From Rhizoctonia solani (Eukaryota; Basidiomycota; Agaricomycetes; Cantharellales; Ceratobasidiaceae), in contig NC_057380.1 of NCBI RefSeq assembly GCF_016906535.1, forward strand, positions 1,798,001 to 1,862,000: DNA of 64,000 bases, read 5' to 3'. Below, piece after piece: positions 47,146 to 58,290 of this stretch (positions are counted from its first letter, which is position 1; every line of letters begins with the position of its first letter). A program made the position numbers and the translations under genes. Under the pieces are notes generated by a model. That model was given only the letters and a program-made list of their open reading frames with translations, made no database searches and had not been told where the DNA came from.

Positions 47146-49754
47146 GGTGGTGGTTATCCTCAAGTTCCTCACTTATTCGCCCCCAACCAAAGTTATTTCC
47201 GCGCCACTACAGTAGGGGTGTTGATTGACAGACGAATGACACGAGGTCGAGGCACCAGGAGAAAAAAAACGAGACGTGACTAGGCTGGACTGGATTGAAA
47301 GGGATAACTTATCCAGATCCGAAATCCAACTCGTGGCTGTGCTTCTTCGGATCAGGGCGGTGCTGACCAGCCGAGTTCACGCGTTTCACCGGTTGCTGAG
47401 CGCCTGCTTGACGCCCTCACGAGCTCGTTTATAGGCCGTTTGGTATTGAAGAGCAATACGTGGCTTGGTTGCTTTGCTCTCTCCCGACCATACCTCGGAA
47501 TTTATGATTTTTGAACATGTTCGAGGGGCGGCCACTTACGTTCTTCGGCGCCCTTCTTTTGCCTCATCGGACAATTTGGTGATATCACAGGGTCGAGCTA
47601 CGATAGGGTTAATTGACAAAGTGACGTTATCCTGGCTCCCACCCGCGTTAAATCGGCCCGCGCACGCCATGAGGCTCGGGAGTATAATGTGACAATTGCG
47701 GTCTGCGCTAATCACTGGGGCTGGGCAATGGGGTGGTACGAGGGTATTGGTATGCCCATGTCGCCTCAAGCTATAAGCACGCGTTGTGTACATGTATGCG
47801 CATATATGGGTCGCACGACGGGTAACGAGGCTCAACTGAGATTGTATTTCAGAAAATCTTTCAGAGGTCTAGATTTCATTTAGTCGGTCCGTTCTAATGT
47901 GCTTTGAAAATGGGCCTTTTCATGTGTTCGCATTGATCGTGAGTTGTTCTGTCAATACAGAACTCACTGTGTGTTCGTTATACGGCCGTACATTGAATCA
48001 CTAACGTCTGTGACGGTAACAGCTTGGGTGGTTGGACCAGTGTTAATTTTACCAATTAAGTTCATTTTTCCGAAGTACGTTTCAATAAAGAGATCTTGTA
48101 AGGACGATGGGTGGGATATGCAAACGAGAATCTAACTGAAGCTTGGAGACGAATTTTCGGGGGGGAACTTCTAAAACTTATGCCAGCGCTTTGTAGAGTA
48201 CAAGTGTCATGTTTTACAGGCACGAGCTCACACATTCCTCATGAGTTTCTACTGGGCCATTCGAGGTGTTTTCTTCGGAGGTGAACCCTAGAACGCGCTT
48301 AAGATGAATTGTTGTGGGTTTAATCGGCACTTATTTTCCAGTGAGTCGGCCTTGTTCGATTAGGTTTCTGGGATCAACGTTTTCAGCCATTTCGTCCTCC
48401 AATAATAAGAGTAATGGATTGTCTCTTGGCCGACTTGGGTCGTTTATATGATTTTTTTTAAATATCTAAATAAGAGAGAGGTAAAAACCGTTCAGGTGAC
48501 GGCACATCAACCAGGGTAGTATTAATAACCTACCAGTCAATTCCTCTACCCAGCAGGAGGTCCCGTCTAAGCTCGCAGTACGTAATTCAGATAGAATGCT
48601 GTTATGCGGTTCGCCTTAAAACCTGTTACAGAAAACACGATTTTCGTTGTAGCGAGTGTAACTTGGGAATAAATAGACATAAAATATCAATAAGATAGCA
48701 TATCAGTAGCATAGCATCTCAGCTATATAACAAGTGTGCATATGTTGTATTCAGACAATAAACGATGGAGATGTGAGCAAAGTATTATGAGCTTATTCAC
48801 ATATAAATATCACTCCCACTCGACTTCTGTGCTGTATTCTGATACATAGGTATCCTTGTTTCATTTTGCAGCTTCGATGAAATGACAGATCTTGTCTCGC
48901 TGTACTCCTTGCGAAGCTACTTGGATGATTAGGTTGATCAGGATCTAGCAGTACGATTATATATTAGTTTGACCACCCAGGAACAGAGGATAGAGCGGGA
49001 CCCAAGAGAGAAGTCATGGGTGGGGGTCGGTGGCTGTGGTAGAACAGAGGGTATATAGTGTACAGAGTACTGTGTAATGCATGAGATAATCAGCAGGAGA
49101 ATCAACCACCGGGCCTGGGACTAGTATGTATGAACTTTTCTTAAACTTTGATTCTACGTCTTTTTACTGCTTTATGCGTGAATTAGCTTTTACAGGGTCT
49201 TTATATACCCTTTCGCGAAAACGTACAGGCATAAATCAAGAGGAACAACAAAGATTCATCGAGTATCTGAAAAGTGGTTAACCAAATCAAGCTTTTGTGC
49301 TATATCAGTTCGATATATATTAACAAAATTGCAATGGCTACATGTAGAGTTCGCGAGTTACTCGGAGGTACCTCTGGTACTCTGGACGCTCTTAGAGGCT
49401 CGCGAAATCTACGGACTGATTAGTCATCACGCGCCTTGCTGGGTTTGGACTAATAGCTACCACACTAAGCTTGTAGGATAGCATGAAACGCGGCTCATCG
49501 AGGGTCTGTGAAGCTCTGAGAATGTAGGGAAAACTGAAGCCCTTGCGAACTTCCACGATTTTGGTATTTGATTGAGCATTCAAATTCTTGGGAGTCTGGC
49601 GCTTAGCTTGTTTTGATCGACGGGACCGAAGCGCGGGGTGTCATGTCGTCAGGCCTACATGTTGGCTTCACGGACGACGACCACCGTCCCACAACTTCGT
49701 CTCATTCCACAGTCATCACTGCAGTAATCTAGTACTAGCTATCGCTATCTCGTT
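47146..49754. other. 2.6-kb intergenic region, no supported gene
   Basis: AT-rich from about 47.9 kb. Small frames only, none with a domain. I see no tRNA. Around 48.7-49.3 kb the composition is more uniform and could be transposon-derived, but I find no ends or repeats to prove it. Confidence 0.4.
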
Positions 49755-50450
49755 ATGTCCGAGCCTCATCTCAGCCATCAATTACCGTTCATCATCCGGA
49801 TTCCTTCCACCCTTCACTATCTCGAGAACGATTTGACATTGATAAATTCATGGGGAAATGGCATGTTGTCTTCTCTACGTTACCTCTGTGGAAGGTTGGT
49901 CCTCTCCCTACTGCCCCGGGCTGCAAGTAATATTGATTCAGTAGCACAGAGCCGATCAGATGTAACGATCACATATTCTCCGTTACTCGTCTCCCCATCG
50001 TCAACCACCATCAAGTTTGATGACGTTGTTGAATATCGATCACGTAGCTCTCCAGGTAGTCCAAAAAGTCGAGTTGTCGGCGTGGACACGCTGGTTGCGA
50101 CTCCTCATGACGCACCTGAGGGGTATGTAAGCGCGGTATCATACCACTGGAGGGGCAAAGGCTGGTATGCTCTGTATCTTATACGATAGCTCCCATTCTT
50201 ATATCCATCTACTAGGCTAATGATTGCTACGTCCAAATGGCAGGTCCTTGGATACGACCCCGACCAAGGTTGGGCGGTAACCTACTTCTCAAAAACGTTA
50301 TTCACTCCTGCTGGGTTGGACATATACGCGAGAGATCCCACAAGTATTAGTAAAGAGGTCGTAGATGAGATCAAGGAGGCGACGAAGAAGCTGGGCGGGG
50401 AGGTTGGAACTCTGGCAGAAGGCTTCTTTGAGGTTCCTGTCACAGAATGA
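49755..50450 (+). CDS. Small two-exon protein, possible calycin-like fold
   Basis: Exons 49755-50164 and 50216-50450 (intron 51 nt, GTATGC..CTACTAG) encode 214 residues without a break. ATG 49755 gives MSEPHLSHQLPFIIRIPSTL. Blocks of alternating hydrophobic residues include SDVTITYSPLLVSPSSTTIK, VSAVSYHWRGKGW, LMIATSKWQVLGYDPDQGWA and VTYFSKTLFTPAGLDIYARD. The C-terminus is helical and charged (EVVDEIKEATKKLGGEVGTL). Repeated short beta-like segments with aromatic residues remind me of lipocalin/calycin-type proteins in fungi, but no signature residue settles it. There is no signal peptide, so it is probably cytosolic. Clean splicing and an intact frame support a real gene; the family is tentative. 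Confidence 0.66.
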
Positions 50451-51401
50451 TTGTATTTGTTGGGCGTCTTTTCTATTATTAGCGTAGCTTTGGTGTGTAA
50501 TATTGATCTACATATATATATTTATATATTTATACATAGGGTGAGATTCGCATCTCAATCTTTGGATACTTGCGTTATGATCGTAGTGATTTACAGGTGT
50601 GCTCTTGTATGTACGAGGGCCTTTCTTGGCCAATGGGGCGATAAGGGCAAGTTTAGCCTCATTGTAGAGTCACGAGCACATGATTTTATTCGGAGGATGA
50701 GGCATAGTACACTGAACCCTATTCCGGATGGCACAAAGTCAACACTTGGAACCACTCCCTGTATTTCTGGTTGAGACTTACTGTACGAAATTTGTGGCAA
50801 TGGATAGGACAAGAGATCTGGATCACTTTCCCAGATGGGTTAGGGGCTTGGCTCTATCGTCGCTGGTATCGAAGCACACCCGATATCTTCACTTCTTGGT
50901 CTAGCGCCCCTTAGCTTCGTTTGTACATTTTCTTGAATTATGTAGATGCAATCACATATTATTTCAACGTAACAGGTGCAAATTATAGTACTAATTCTCA
51001 CTAACTAGATGGTTACTCTCAGATGTATGATGATGTCAGTCATTCTGCACCGGGTTACAACGACTGCGCCCAAAGGTTCGGCGATAGTCTGAATTACAAT
51101 AAATATAACTTACTACAAAGTACTCGAATTCAACCTGGTTTTATACTACTACAAGTTTAATATTTTTCAGCTCATCATTCGGACTCCTGACTTCTTTCTC
51201 CTATAGTTTCTTGCTGTCCCATGATCGAATTTGCTCAAAGAAATATAACAAAAAGGGACAGAGCAACTATGGGAAAAGAATACTGTTGCGCGCGTTTCCT
51301 TAAAGCCGGTATGGTAGTCCATTAGGTAGACAGCGGGGCTCTTCTCAGCGTCTTGATTTGGGCATAGTAGAGTTTGGTTGTAGATATATCGCCAACTCTT
51401 A
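50451..51401. other. Intergenic, no supported gene
   Basis: Spacer between the small gene and the retroelement. A TA-rich tract is at about 50508-50545. No supported coding sequence. Confidence 0.45.
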
Positions 51402-51406
51402 CTCAT

Positions 51407-51987
51407 TGTCCTAGACGTCCTTAGGGGCCGTCTAGGTAGCGGCGCTTGTGGCTGTATAGAACTAAGTGGGAACCGCTTAAGGCGGTGAGGGGGCTACCTA
51501 CGACGACTGACTACCTAAGTACAATGACCAAAGCCCTAATGGCAATGGCGAGCTATGTATCTACAATGTGGAAGTTGCTTAAGGCAACAAGTACAGGTGG
51601 GAGACTTAGTAGTTACTGGCCTAAGGCCTTGTACAGTTGAGAGATGCAACAAGAGGTAATCGACCTGGGTGTTACCATGGTTGGTTGGCCTCCTTATATA
51701 TTCCACAGACTTAGCTAATTACAAATGTACTATATCCAATACTGTATCAAATAAGAACCCCGCTCCGCAGTTGGTCTTACTCATGCATATGTGTCACTGA
51801 CGTGTCAAGATAACGTCATAGGTGGAGGTGGCTACGTGTGATGAGTAAGCACAAAGGGGGACGTGGCTTGGCGCTTAACGTATGATATAAGCGCCGATGT
51901 CACGTGATTGAAAATGTTCTTTGTTTAACTTCGTTTAAAATTGAGAAAATCGGAATAAATCCCGTGGTATCGAGTGTGTCTACGACA
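51407..51987 (-). repeat. 3' LTR of the Ty3/gypsy element
   Basis: 581 nt, TG..CA ends, preceded by CTCAT. It contains TATATATT about 270 nt in and a conserved GGCGCTTAACGTATGATATAAG block also found in the solo LTR. It is the downstream copy because the element reads on the minus strand. Confidence 0.93.
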
Positions 51988-54268
51988 CTGCCCCCCCTCT
52001 AAGGGCCTTGGCAGCGCCAAGGGCCTTCTTTTTCATTTCCTTTTTGTACTTTTCTAAAATTTTCTCCACGTTTTTTAGGTTTTCCCGGGGTTCCCACGTG
52101 TTTTCTTCTGACCCGTATCCTTTCCACTTGACCCTGAAGAACCATTTTCCATCCCGCTCCTCTGCGTCTGTGATGCCCTCGACCTTGTATTCCTCTTCCC
52201 CATCCACGGTTACTGGTGGCGGGCAATTTTCAAAGGTTCTACTACTGTCCCTTTTGACTTTGGATAATAATCCCACGTAGAAGACGTCGTGGATTTGCAT
52301 TGTTGGGGGAAGTTCAAGTCGGTATGCTTGGTCGGAGATCTTCTCAATAACCTTAAAGGGTCCTAGCCTTTGTTCCGTTAACTTGGGACTTAGGGTTTTG
52401 AGTCTGACGTTTTTGGCGTCCAGCCAAGCTTCTTCTCCCACCTCAAATTCCACCGGGCTTCCTGTTTCTCCGGCAACCATTCGTGACTTGGATTGCCGTA
52501 GAGCAGCTTCTACTTCCCTCCATTGAGCTTCCATTGCCTCAGCAAGTTCATCGGCTTCCGGCACATCTGTTGGGACGTTGGATGGGGTTAAGGTAGGTTC
52601 CCAACCATACAGAGCCTTAAATGGGGATTTGCCAGTGCTGCTATGTACTGCGTTATTGTAGGCAAATTCTGCCATCGGTAACCATTTAACCCAGTCCCTT
52701 TGATTGACTCCTGAGTAAGCCCGTAAGAAGTGTTCAACCGTAGGATTCACCCGTTCTGTCTGCCCGTCACTCTGGGGGTGGTAGGCCAAGGAAAAATGAG
52801 GGTCTATTCCTAACCGCTGGTACAGGGCTTTGAGGAATTTGTTATTGAATACCCTCCCATGATCTGACACTGTTTTCTCGGGCATACCGTATCGCTTCCA
52901 GACGTGTTGTAAGAATAGGTCCGCTAGCGCTGGTGCTTTGAGTTTTTTGGAACATTCCACCAAGATAGCGTATTTGGTAAAACTGTCCACAATGACCAGG
53001 ATGGAATCGCTATTGCCGTCTTTGGGTAAGTCAACAATCATGTCGTAAGAGATATGTTGCCAGGGCCTTGATGGGAGTTCTAGTGGTTGCGGGGGGATGG
53101 GAGCGTATTTTGGCTTCCGGATTCTTTGGCAGGTTTTGCAGGAATCCACGTGCCAGTATGTATCCGCTCGGATGCCGGGCCAGTAGTAATTCCTCGAAAC
53201 CAATTCCAGCGTTCGTTGCCTCCCAGGGTGCCCTGCTAGGGGGCTATCATGGAAGATTTGGAGGAGATCTGTTCTCAGGGTGCTAACATCTGGTACCACA
53301 ATTTGTCCCTGGTAGAAAAGGAGCCCTGCCTCCATTTGGTAATCTTTGAAGGTGCGCTTGATGGATGGGGGTGCCTTAGACTCGTTTTGGAGGAACTGTA
53401 ATATTTCCTCCAAGGATTTGTCTTGGTCTAGGGCGGCTTTGATTTGGCGCTGGAGTTCCTTCTCAGGCGTGACTAGGGCTACGTTGGCAAAGACAGGGTT
53501 GGGGAGCATAGTCTGGTCGGCAGGTGGTATATTGGCATGGTCCGATCGGCGTGAGAGTGCGTCTGGCTTCCCTGATTGTTTCCCCGGACGGTAGACAATC
53601 TGGAAGTTGTACCCGGCTAGTAGTAGATGCCATCTGGCGTGACGTCGGTTGAATGTATGGGACTCCTTCCAATACTCCAGGTTGCGGTGGTCCGTGAAGA
53701 CAGTAATGGGATGTGCAGTGCCTTCCAAGAATATACGCCAATACTCAAAGGAGCGAATGATCGCTAGGAGCTCCTTATTGTGTGTGTCGTAATTTTGCTC
53801 AGCCCCCTTGAATGATTCTGACAAGAAGCCAAGAGGATGTAGGCGTCCGTCTTCCTGCCGTTGGCTAAGTATAGATCCTAGTGCTGCTCCTGAGGCGTCC
53901 GTCTCCAAGAAGTACGGTTTGGCAGGATCAGCGTGACACAGTACTGGCGCGTTGGTAATGGCGTCCTTTAACCCTTGGAATGCTTCTTGCTCCCTAGTAT
54001 CCCATCTCCATGGTACGTCCTTTTTGACCAGGTTATGTAATGGCCTGGCCATATGGCTAAAGTTGGCAACAAAGCGGCGTAGGAAATTGGCGAAACCCAG
54101 GAATGATTGTACTTCTTTGACCTTAGTGGGTGTAGGCCATTCTTGGACCGCCTGGATTTTGAGCTTATCCAGGCTGAATCCCTTATCTGATACAATTATT
54201 CCTAGATACTCTACTGAGGTGACGTGGAATGTACACTTGGATGCTTTACAGAACAATTGGTTATTCAT
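51980..54268 (-). CDS. pol: pol, second part: RT C-terminus, RNase H, integrase, chromodomain
   Basis: A 762-codon open frame. It starts within reverse transcriptase (FCKASKCTFHVTSVEYLGII), then RNase H (YFLETDASGAALGSILSQRQ and TVFTDHRNLEYW). The integrase zinc-binding region is HDSPLAGHPGRQRTLELVSR with CKTCQRI, and the catalytic core is ISYDMIVDLPKDGN, SDHGRVFNNKFL and HPQSDGQTERVN. The SDHG motif has His where Arg is usual in related elements. The C-terminus is a chromodomain (YKVEGITDAEERDGKWFFRV, WKGYGSEENTWEPRENL), which in chromoviruses targets integration to modified chromatin. It joins the upstream ORF in another frame after a break near 54303, so the two should form one Pol polyprotein. 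It ends inside the LTR at 51980. Confidence 0.92.
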   Translation of the reverse strand: MNNQLFCKASKCTFHVTSVEYLGIIVSDKGFSLDKLKIQAVQEWPTPTKVKEVQSFLGFANFLRRFVANFSHMARPLHNLVKKDVPWRWDTREQEAFQGLKDAITNAPVLCHADPAKPYFLETDASGAALGSILSQRQEDGRLHPLGFLSESFKGAEQNYDTHNKELLAIIRSFEYWRIFLEGTAHPITVFTDHRNLEYWKESHTFNRRHARWHLLLAGYNFQIVYRPGKQSGKPDALSRRSDHANIPPADQTMLPNPVFANVALVTPEKELQRQIKAALDQDKSLEEILQFLQNESKAPPSIKRTFKDYQMEAGLLFYQGQIVVPDVSTLRTDLLQIFHDSPLAGHPGRQRTLELVSRNYYWPGIRADTYWHVDSCKTCQRIRKPKYAPIPPQPLELPSRPWQHISYDMIVDLPKDGNSDSILVIVDSFTKYAILVECSKKLKAPALADLFLQHVWKRYGMPEKTVSDHGRVFNNKFLKALYQRLGIDPHFSLAYHPQSDGQTERVNPTVEHFLRAYSGVNQRDWVKWLPMAEFAYNNAVHSSTGKSPFKALYGWEPTLTPSNVPTDVPEADELAEAMEAQWREVEAALRQSKSRMVAGETGSPVEFEVGEEAWLDAKNVRLKTLSPKLTEQRLGPFKVIEKISDQAYRLELPPTMQIHDVFYVGLLSKVKRDSSRTFENCPPPVTVDGEEEYKVEGITDAEERDGKWFFRVKWKGYGSEENTWEPRENLKNVEKILEKYKKEMKKKALGAAKALRGGAVS
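51988..52004 (-). promoter_or_regulatory. Polypurine tract next to the 3' LTR
   Basis: The minus strand reads CCCTTAGAGGGGGGCAG immediately before the LTR. A G-rich purine run at this place is the usual primer for plus-strand DNA synthesis in LTR elements. It overlaps the end of pol. Confidence 0.7.
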
Positions 54269-55362
54269 TAAGCGCCATAGGACTTCATGAACGTGCTGGG
54301 TGTGTTTGCGTCATCCTTAGAGTAGATTAGGATGTCATCAAGGTAAATGATGACGCATACATCCAGGAGGTCCTTGAACAATTTGTTCATGAAGTGCTGA
54401 AAGGCAGCAGGGGCGTTTGTCAAACCAAAAGTCATTACCAGGGACTCGTAGAGACCGTACTTTGTGCGGAAGGCTGTTTTCCATTTGTCGCCTTCCTTGA
54501 CCTGGACATTATTGTAACCCCACCTTAGATCTAATTTGGTGAAGACCTTGGCGCCGCGGAGTTGGGCCATTAGGTCGTCAGGACGGGGCAGTGGGTACAC
54601 ATTTTTTTTAGTCCGGTTGTTCAGACAACAATAGTCCACTACTAGGCGGCAGGAGCCATCCTTCTTGGGGACAAACATGACCGGGGAGCTGATGGGTGAT
54701 TTGCTGGGGCGGATCTTCCCAGCCTTGAGCTCGTCCCTGAGCCAATCCTTGAGTGTGGCGGATTCGGCATTGGTCATACTATAGAGAGGCAAGTTAAGCG
54801 GGCCTTCTTCTGTGAGTTTGATCCCTATGTCGTAGTGCCTATGGGGAGGAAGCTGGTTGAATTCTTCTTCTCCAAATACCTTAGCGTATTGATGGTACTT
54901 GGAGGGTACTCCTTCTAAAGGGTTTGGGTCAGCTTCTTCTTCCTCGGCAATGGCTATGTGTTCTGGCGGAGTGTGTGGGAAGGAGAGGGTGCGCGTGTTC
55001 CAATCTATTTCCGGGTTGTGGGCGTCTAACCATTTCAAACCTAGGATGGCCGCGTGACTGCCGGTGTTACAGATGAGGAAGGTTTCCGTCATCTTTTTGC
55101 CATCATAGGTGAAGGTAAGTACTGCCTTCTTCCAGATTTTTCCTGCCTGGGGGCTCGACCCATCAAGCATAGTAACGGTACGGGGTAAAGGGAGATCGAT
55201 GAGTGGGAGGCGGAGTGATTCCGCGGTACGGGGATGTAAGAATGATGATGTAGCGCCTGAATCTATCAGGACTTCTATTGATTCCGCTTTTTTCTCTGGC
55301 TGTATTGGAATTGTGAAGAGTGGGGTAATTCTATTGGTAGATGATATATTACAAAATTCCAA
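54268..55362 (-). CDS. pol: pol, first part: protease and reverse transcriptase
   Basis: The aspartic protease active site is LIDSGATSSFLHP (about 55260). Reverse transcriptase follows: SPVMFVPKKDGSCRLVVDY, FTKLDLRWGYNNVQVKEGD and the catalytic VIIYLDDILIYS at about 54330-54350, with the aspartates kept. The frame ends at TAA 54268-54270 after NTPSTFMKSYGA; the true continuation is in the next frame, so about one base is missing near 54303. Cys-Cys after DY, where Arg is usual, may be a CpG-type change. Its frame differs from gag, so expression of Pol would need frameshifting or a separate start; the first codon of this open frame is TTG. Confidence 0.92.
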   Translation of the reverse strand: MEFCNISSTNRITPLFTIPIQPEKKAESIEVLIDSGATSSFLHPRTAESLRLPLIDLPLPRTVTMLDGSSPQAGKIWKKAVLTFTYDGKKMTETFLICNTGSHAAILGLKWLDAHNPEIDWNTRTLSFPHTPPEHIAIAEEEEADPNPLEGVPSKYHQYAKVFGEEEFNQLPPHRHYDIGIKLTEEGPLNLPLYSMTNAESATLKDWLRDELKAGKIRPSKSPISSPVMFVPKKDGSCRLVVDYCCLNNRTKKNVYPLPRPDDLMAQLRGAKVFTKLDLRWGYNNVQVKEGDKWKTAFRTKYGLYESLVMTFGLTNAPAAFQHFMNKLFKDLLDVCVIIYLDDILIYSKDDANTPSTFMKSYGA

Positions 55363-55409
55363 ACATAAACCAGAGTCCTTGGGGTTCCTGCGCGCGGCAG
55401 CAGGTACCC

Positions 55410-56759
55410 TTACTCTTTTCCCGATTGGTACTCAGAGTCTTTGCCAATTTTGGCGGCTTCCTTAGCCTTCCCCTTGTCCTCAATAGGGGTGGCTTTCCAG
55501 CCCGTGCGGCATTCCGCAAACTTGTGACCCATTTTGCCGCACTTGATGCAGGCGCCTGCGGCGCGGCGGCAATTGCGTTCTTCTTCCGACACAAAGTTGG
55601 GGTCGTCGGAGAGTTTCTTCGAACCAGTTGTGGCTTGGCTGGTACTCGTCCCCCTTGCGGGGTTGGATGCTTTGCTAGATTTACTGTCCCTTGGTGGGTG
55701 ACTAGCACGTTCTTCACGGAGAGCATTATCAATGACAAGTGCTGCGTTTTGCAGCTTGAGGAGGGTGCGGGGTCGGTGCTTGCGGGTGGCAATTTGGCGG
55801 CTGACCTCCCAGTGGAGGCCACGGGCGAACTGGCCTTGGAGGGCCGCGTCGTTCCAGTCCAGTTCCATAGCTAAGGTTCTGAACTTTGTGATGTAGTCCG
55901 CGCATGTGCCGGACTGGGTAAGAGTGGTGATTTTCCGCTCGGCGGCCCTTGTGGCGTCAGGGTTGCCAAATGCTGCTAGGAACTCCATTTTGAATCCCTC
56001 GACCGTTTGGATGATGGCCCGGTGTGATCCGAGCTGGTCAAGGTGTGGGTGTGCCCATGCCCCTGCGGAATCCTTCATATTCATCAGAAGGAAGGATAGG
56101 ACTTCTTGGTCCGTGGGGAACATGCGCAAATTCAGCCGGGTCCAGGCCAACATCCTTGTGAGCCACTGTTTGGCTTCACTCCTGATCTTGCCTGTATAGG
56201 CATCTGGGTGGTCTACTTTGACTGGGGCAGGATAGGTGACGGCTGGAGCCGGAGGTGGAGGGGCAGATGCTCCGATGGGGGATCGGAGACGCGGAGATAG
56301 AAGGGGAGAAGGGACTCGCGGGGGTATGGCCCTCTGGGGGGCTGGTTGGGCGAAGCTGGGGAGCCCCTTTGGTTGCTCGGGCCAGAAGGAGGGCCCACTA
56401 ACCAATCCAATAGGCTTGGTTTTTTGTAGGGGGCGTGGCGTTGCTTCCACGACCGGGGGCTTGGCTTCTGGGGTCCTTGGCCCATGGAGTTGGAGGCTTC
56501 AAAGCCCATCCTTGACAACATCGACGGTTTGGGATATGTTTTCGACGTTGGTTTGGGTTTTGATCCCCGTTTCCTTGACTTCTTCAAGCTTTTGCTTGAG
56601 GTTCTTGACTTGGCTAAGGAGGCCAAGGAGGAGGCGGGTAACCCGCTCGAGGGAGACTTCCCCAAGTTCGATAGGGGTGGTTGACGGAAGTCGGGGTCCC
56701 AGGTCTCTCAGATCAAAAGGGGACTGGGCTCAAGAGGATGTCCGGGAACGGGTTGCCAT
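55410..56759 (-). pseudogene. gag: gag of the Ty3/gypsy element, with two in-frame TGA codons
   Basis: Starting at ATG 56759 (MATRSRTSS), one frame runs to 55410 with only two interruptions: TGA at 56730-56732 and TGA at 56499-56501. It includes a coiled-coil-like stretch LLSQVKNLKQKLEEVKE, a Pro-rich linker, the capsid-like region KQWLTRMLAWTRLNLRMFPT and NMKDSAGAWAHPHL, EFLAAFGNPDATRAAERK, and the CCHC zinc knuckle CIKCGKMGHKFAEC at about 55519-55560. Both TGA codons can be explained by CGA to TGA transitions. Gag packages the element RNA; here only the internal 346-codon part after the second stop is open. Confidence 0.85.
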
Positions 56760-57242
56760 AGTAGGAGTGGGGTAGGAGCGGCCAGCGTGAGAGGATGCCC
56801 GCAAGGACAAGCGAGTAGGGGTGCGGGATGTAATGGTGGAAGTGGGGGAACTAGTAGATGCCTGTGTCAGGACTTATGAGCGCTTTATTACTTGATCGCT
56901 AAGACCTTGCGTCAAACGACCTAGCGTTGAACAGTAGGAATTACTAATCACAGCCGTGGGCGGGCGTGATGTAGAATCCAATCTCTGCAAGCGGGTGTAT
57001 CGGCTGTCTAGGTCCGCTGGTAAAAGGTGCGGCAACCGGGGTATGCGGGCGATAGGGAATTCCTGCCTTATAGCAATTTGGTACTAGGAGGGGACGACGC
57101 TGGTTTGATTATTAACAGCAAAAGGCGATCCCAATCTCCGATATTTCCCTCGTGCTAGTACAGGGTTCCTTCTCGTTGTTGGGCTAAGTGTGGTGGGTGC
57201 TGGTAGGCACGGTTTGCAACCAACTTAAGGTTGATTACCTAG
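56760..57242 (-). other. Leader between the 5' LTR and gag
   Basis: 483 nt of untranslated leader of the retroelement. Next to the LTR the minus strand reads CTAGGTAATCAACC. I cannot match this to a standard tRNA primer-binding site. Confidence 0.6.
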
Positions 57243-57822
57243 TGTCCTAGACATCCTTAGGGGCCGTCTAGGTAGCGGCGCTTGTGGCCGTATAGAACTA
57301 AGTGGGAACCGCTTAAGGCGGTGAGGGGGCTACCTATGACAACTGACTACCTAAGTACAATGACCAAAGCCCTAATGGCAATGGCAAGCTATGTATCTAC
57401 AGTGTGGAAGTTGCTTAAGGCAACGAGTACAGGTGGGAGACTTAGTAGTTACTGGCCTAAGGCCTTGTACAGTTGAGAGATGCAACAAGAGGTAATCGAC
57501 CTGGGTGTTACCATGGTCGGTTGGCCTCCTTATATATTCCACAGACTTAGCTAATTACAAATGTACTATATCCAATACTGTATCAAATAAGAACCCCGCT
57601 CCGCAGTTGGTCTTACTCATGCATATGTGTCACTGACGTGTCAAGATAACGTCATAGGTGGAGGTGGCTACGTGTGATGAGTAAGCACAAAGGGGGACGT
57701 GGCTTGGCGCTTAACGTATGATATAAGCGCCGATGTCACGTGATTGAAAATGTTCTTTGTTTAACTTCGTTTAAAATCGAGAAAATCGGAATAAATCCCG
57801 TGGTATCGAGTGTGCTACGACA
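57243..57822 (-). repeat. 5' LTR of the Ty3/gypsy element
   Basis: 580 nt, followed by the CTCAT duplication. Near-identical to the LTR at 51407-51987; differences include GACATCC for GACGTCC near the start and a missing T in GTGCTACGACA at the end. Confidence 0.93.
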
Positions 57823-57827
57823 CTCAT

Positions 57828-58290
57828 CAATCTTTCAGCTTAGCTAAGCAGCTCAATCAATTATGAAGAGCTAAGTGCGGGCTCCTACAAATAGTTTTAT
57901 GGGGTGCAAGTCTGTGATGTGCCCAGTCCCTGCAAGCAGAAACAAGCGTTAGATTGTTGTCCTACAGCAATAATGTGGCTCATAAAGTGTGACAGCACTC
58001 ACTACAATACTTGGTTACGCAAAAATTTGCGCAAACAAGTCTTACTCTGAACATTGGATAGGGGGTTGGGGCATTGACTGTATGCGCACAGTTCCAAATC
58101 AGAGCTTGATGTTGGGTTGATAGGTATTTGAAAGTGAAACGTTTCTCCTAATTTCCTAATCCTGTTATGAGCTATTTGATCATACCCATGAAACAAACTG
58201 AGGATTGACTCTCATGCTGGGAGGTGGCCCAAACTGTATTGGTGGGTTGTCATGACCTTCACCAGCATGACATGAATTTCTACTATTTTC
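57828..58290. other. Spacer between the full element and the solo LTR
   Basis: 463 nt of AT-rich, non-coding sequence. Confidence 0.5.

Larger units (their letters stand above)
51402..57827 (-). mobile_element. Full-length Ty3/gypsy chromodomain retrotransposon
   Basis: A minus-strand LTR element bounded by two near-identical LTRs (51407-51987 and 57243-57822), each starting TGTCCTAGAC and ending ACGACA, with a CTCAT target-site duplication at 51402-51406 and 57823-57827. Gag, protease, reverse transcriptase, RNase H, integrase and a C-terminal chromodomain follow in that order, as in chromoviruses. A polypurine tract lies beside the 3' LTR. The LTRs differ at about ten of 580 positions by eye, so the insertion is fairly recent. 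Gag has two in-frame TGA codons and pol has one frame break, so it is probably inactive as read. Confidence 0.95.

Noticed and set aside
51446..51640. 64-codon ORF in the LTR, repeated at 57282-57476
   Set aside because: Its repetition is explained by the LTR pair; no domain and not kept open in the solo LTR.
53952..54290. 112-codon plus frame opposite pol
   Set aside because: Antisense shadow of the reverse transcriptase/RNase H region.
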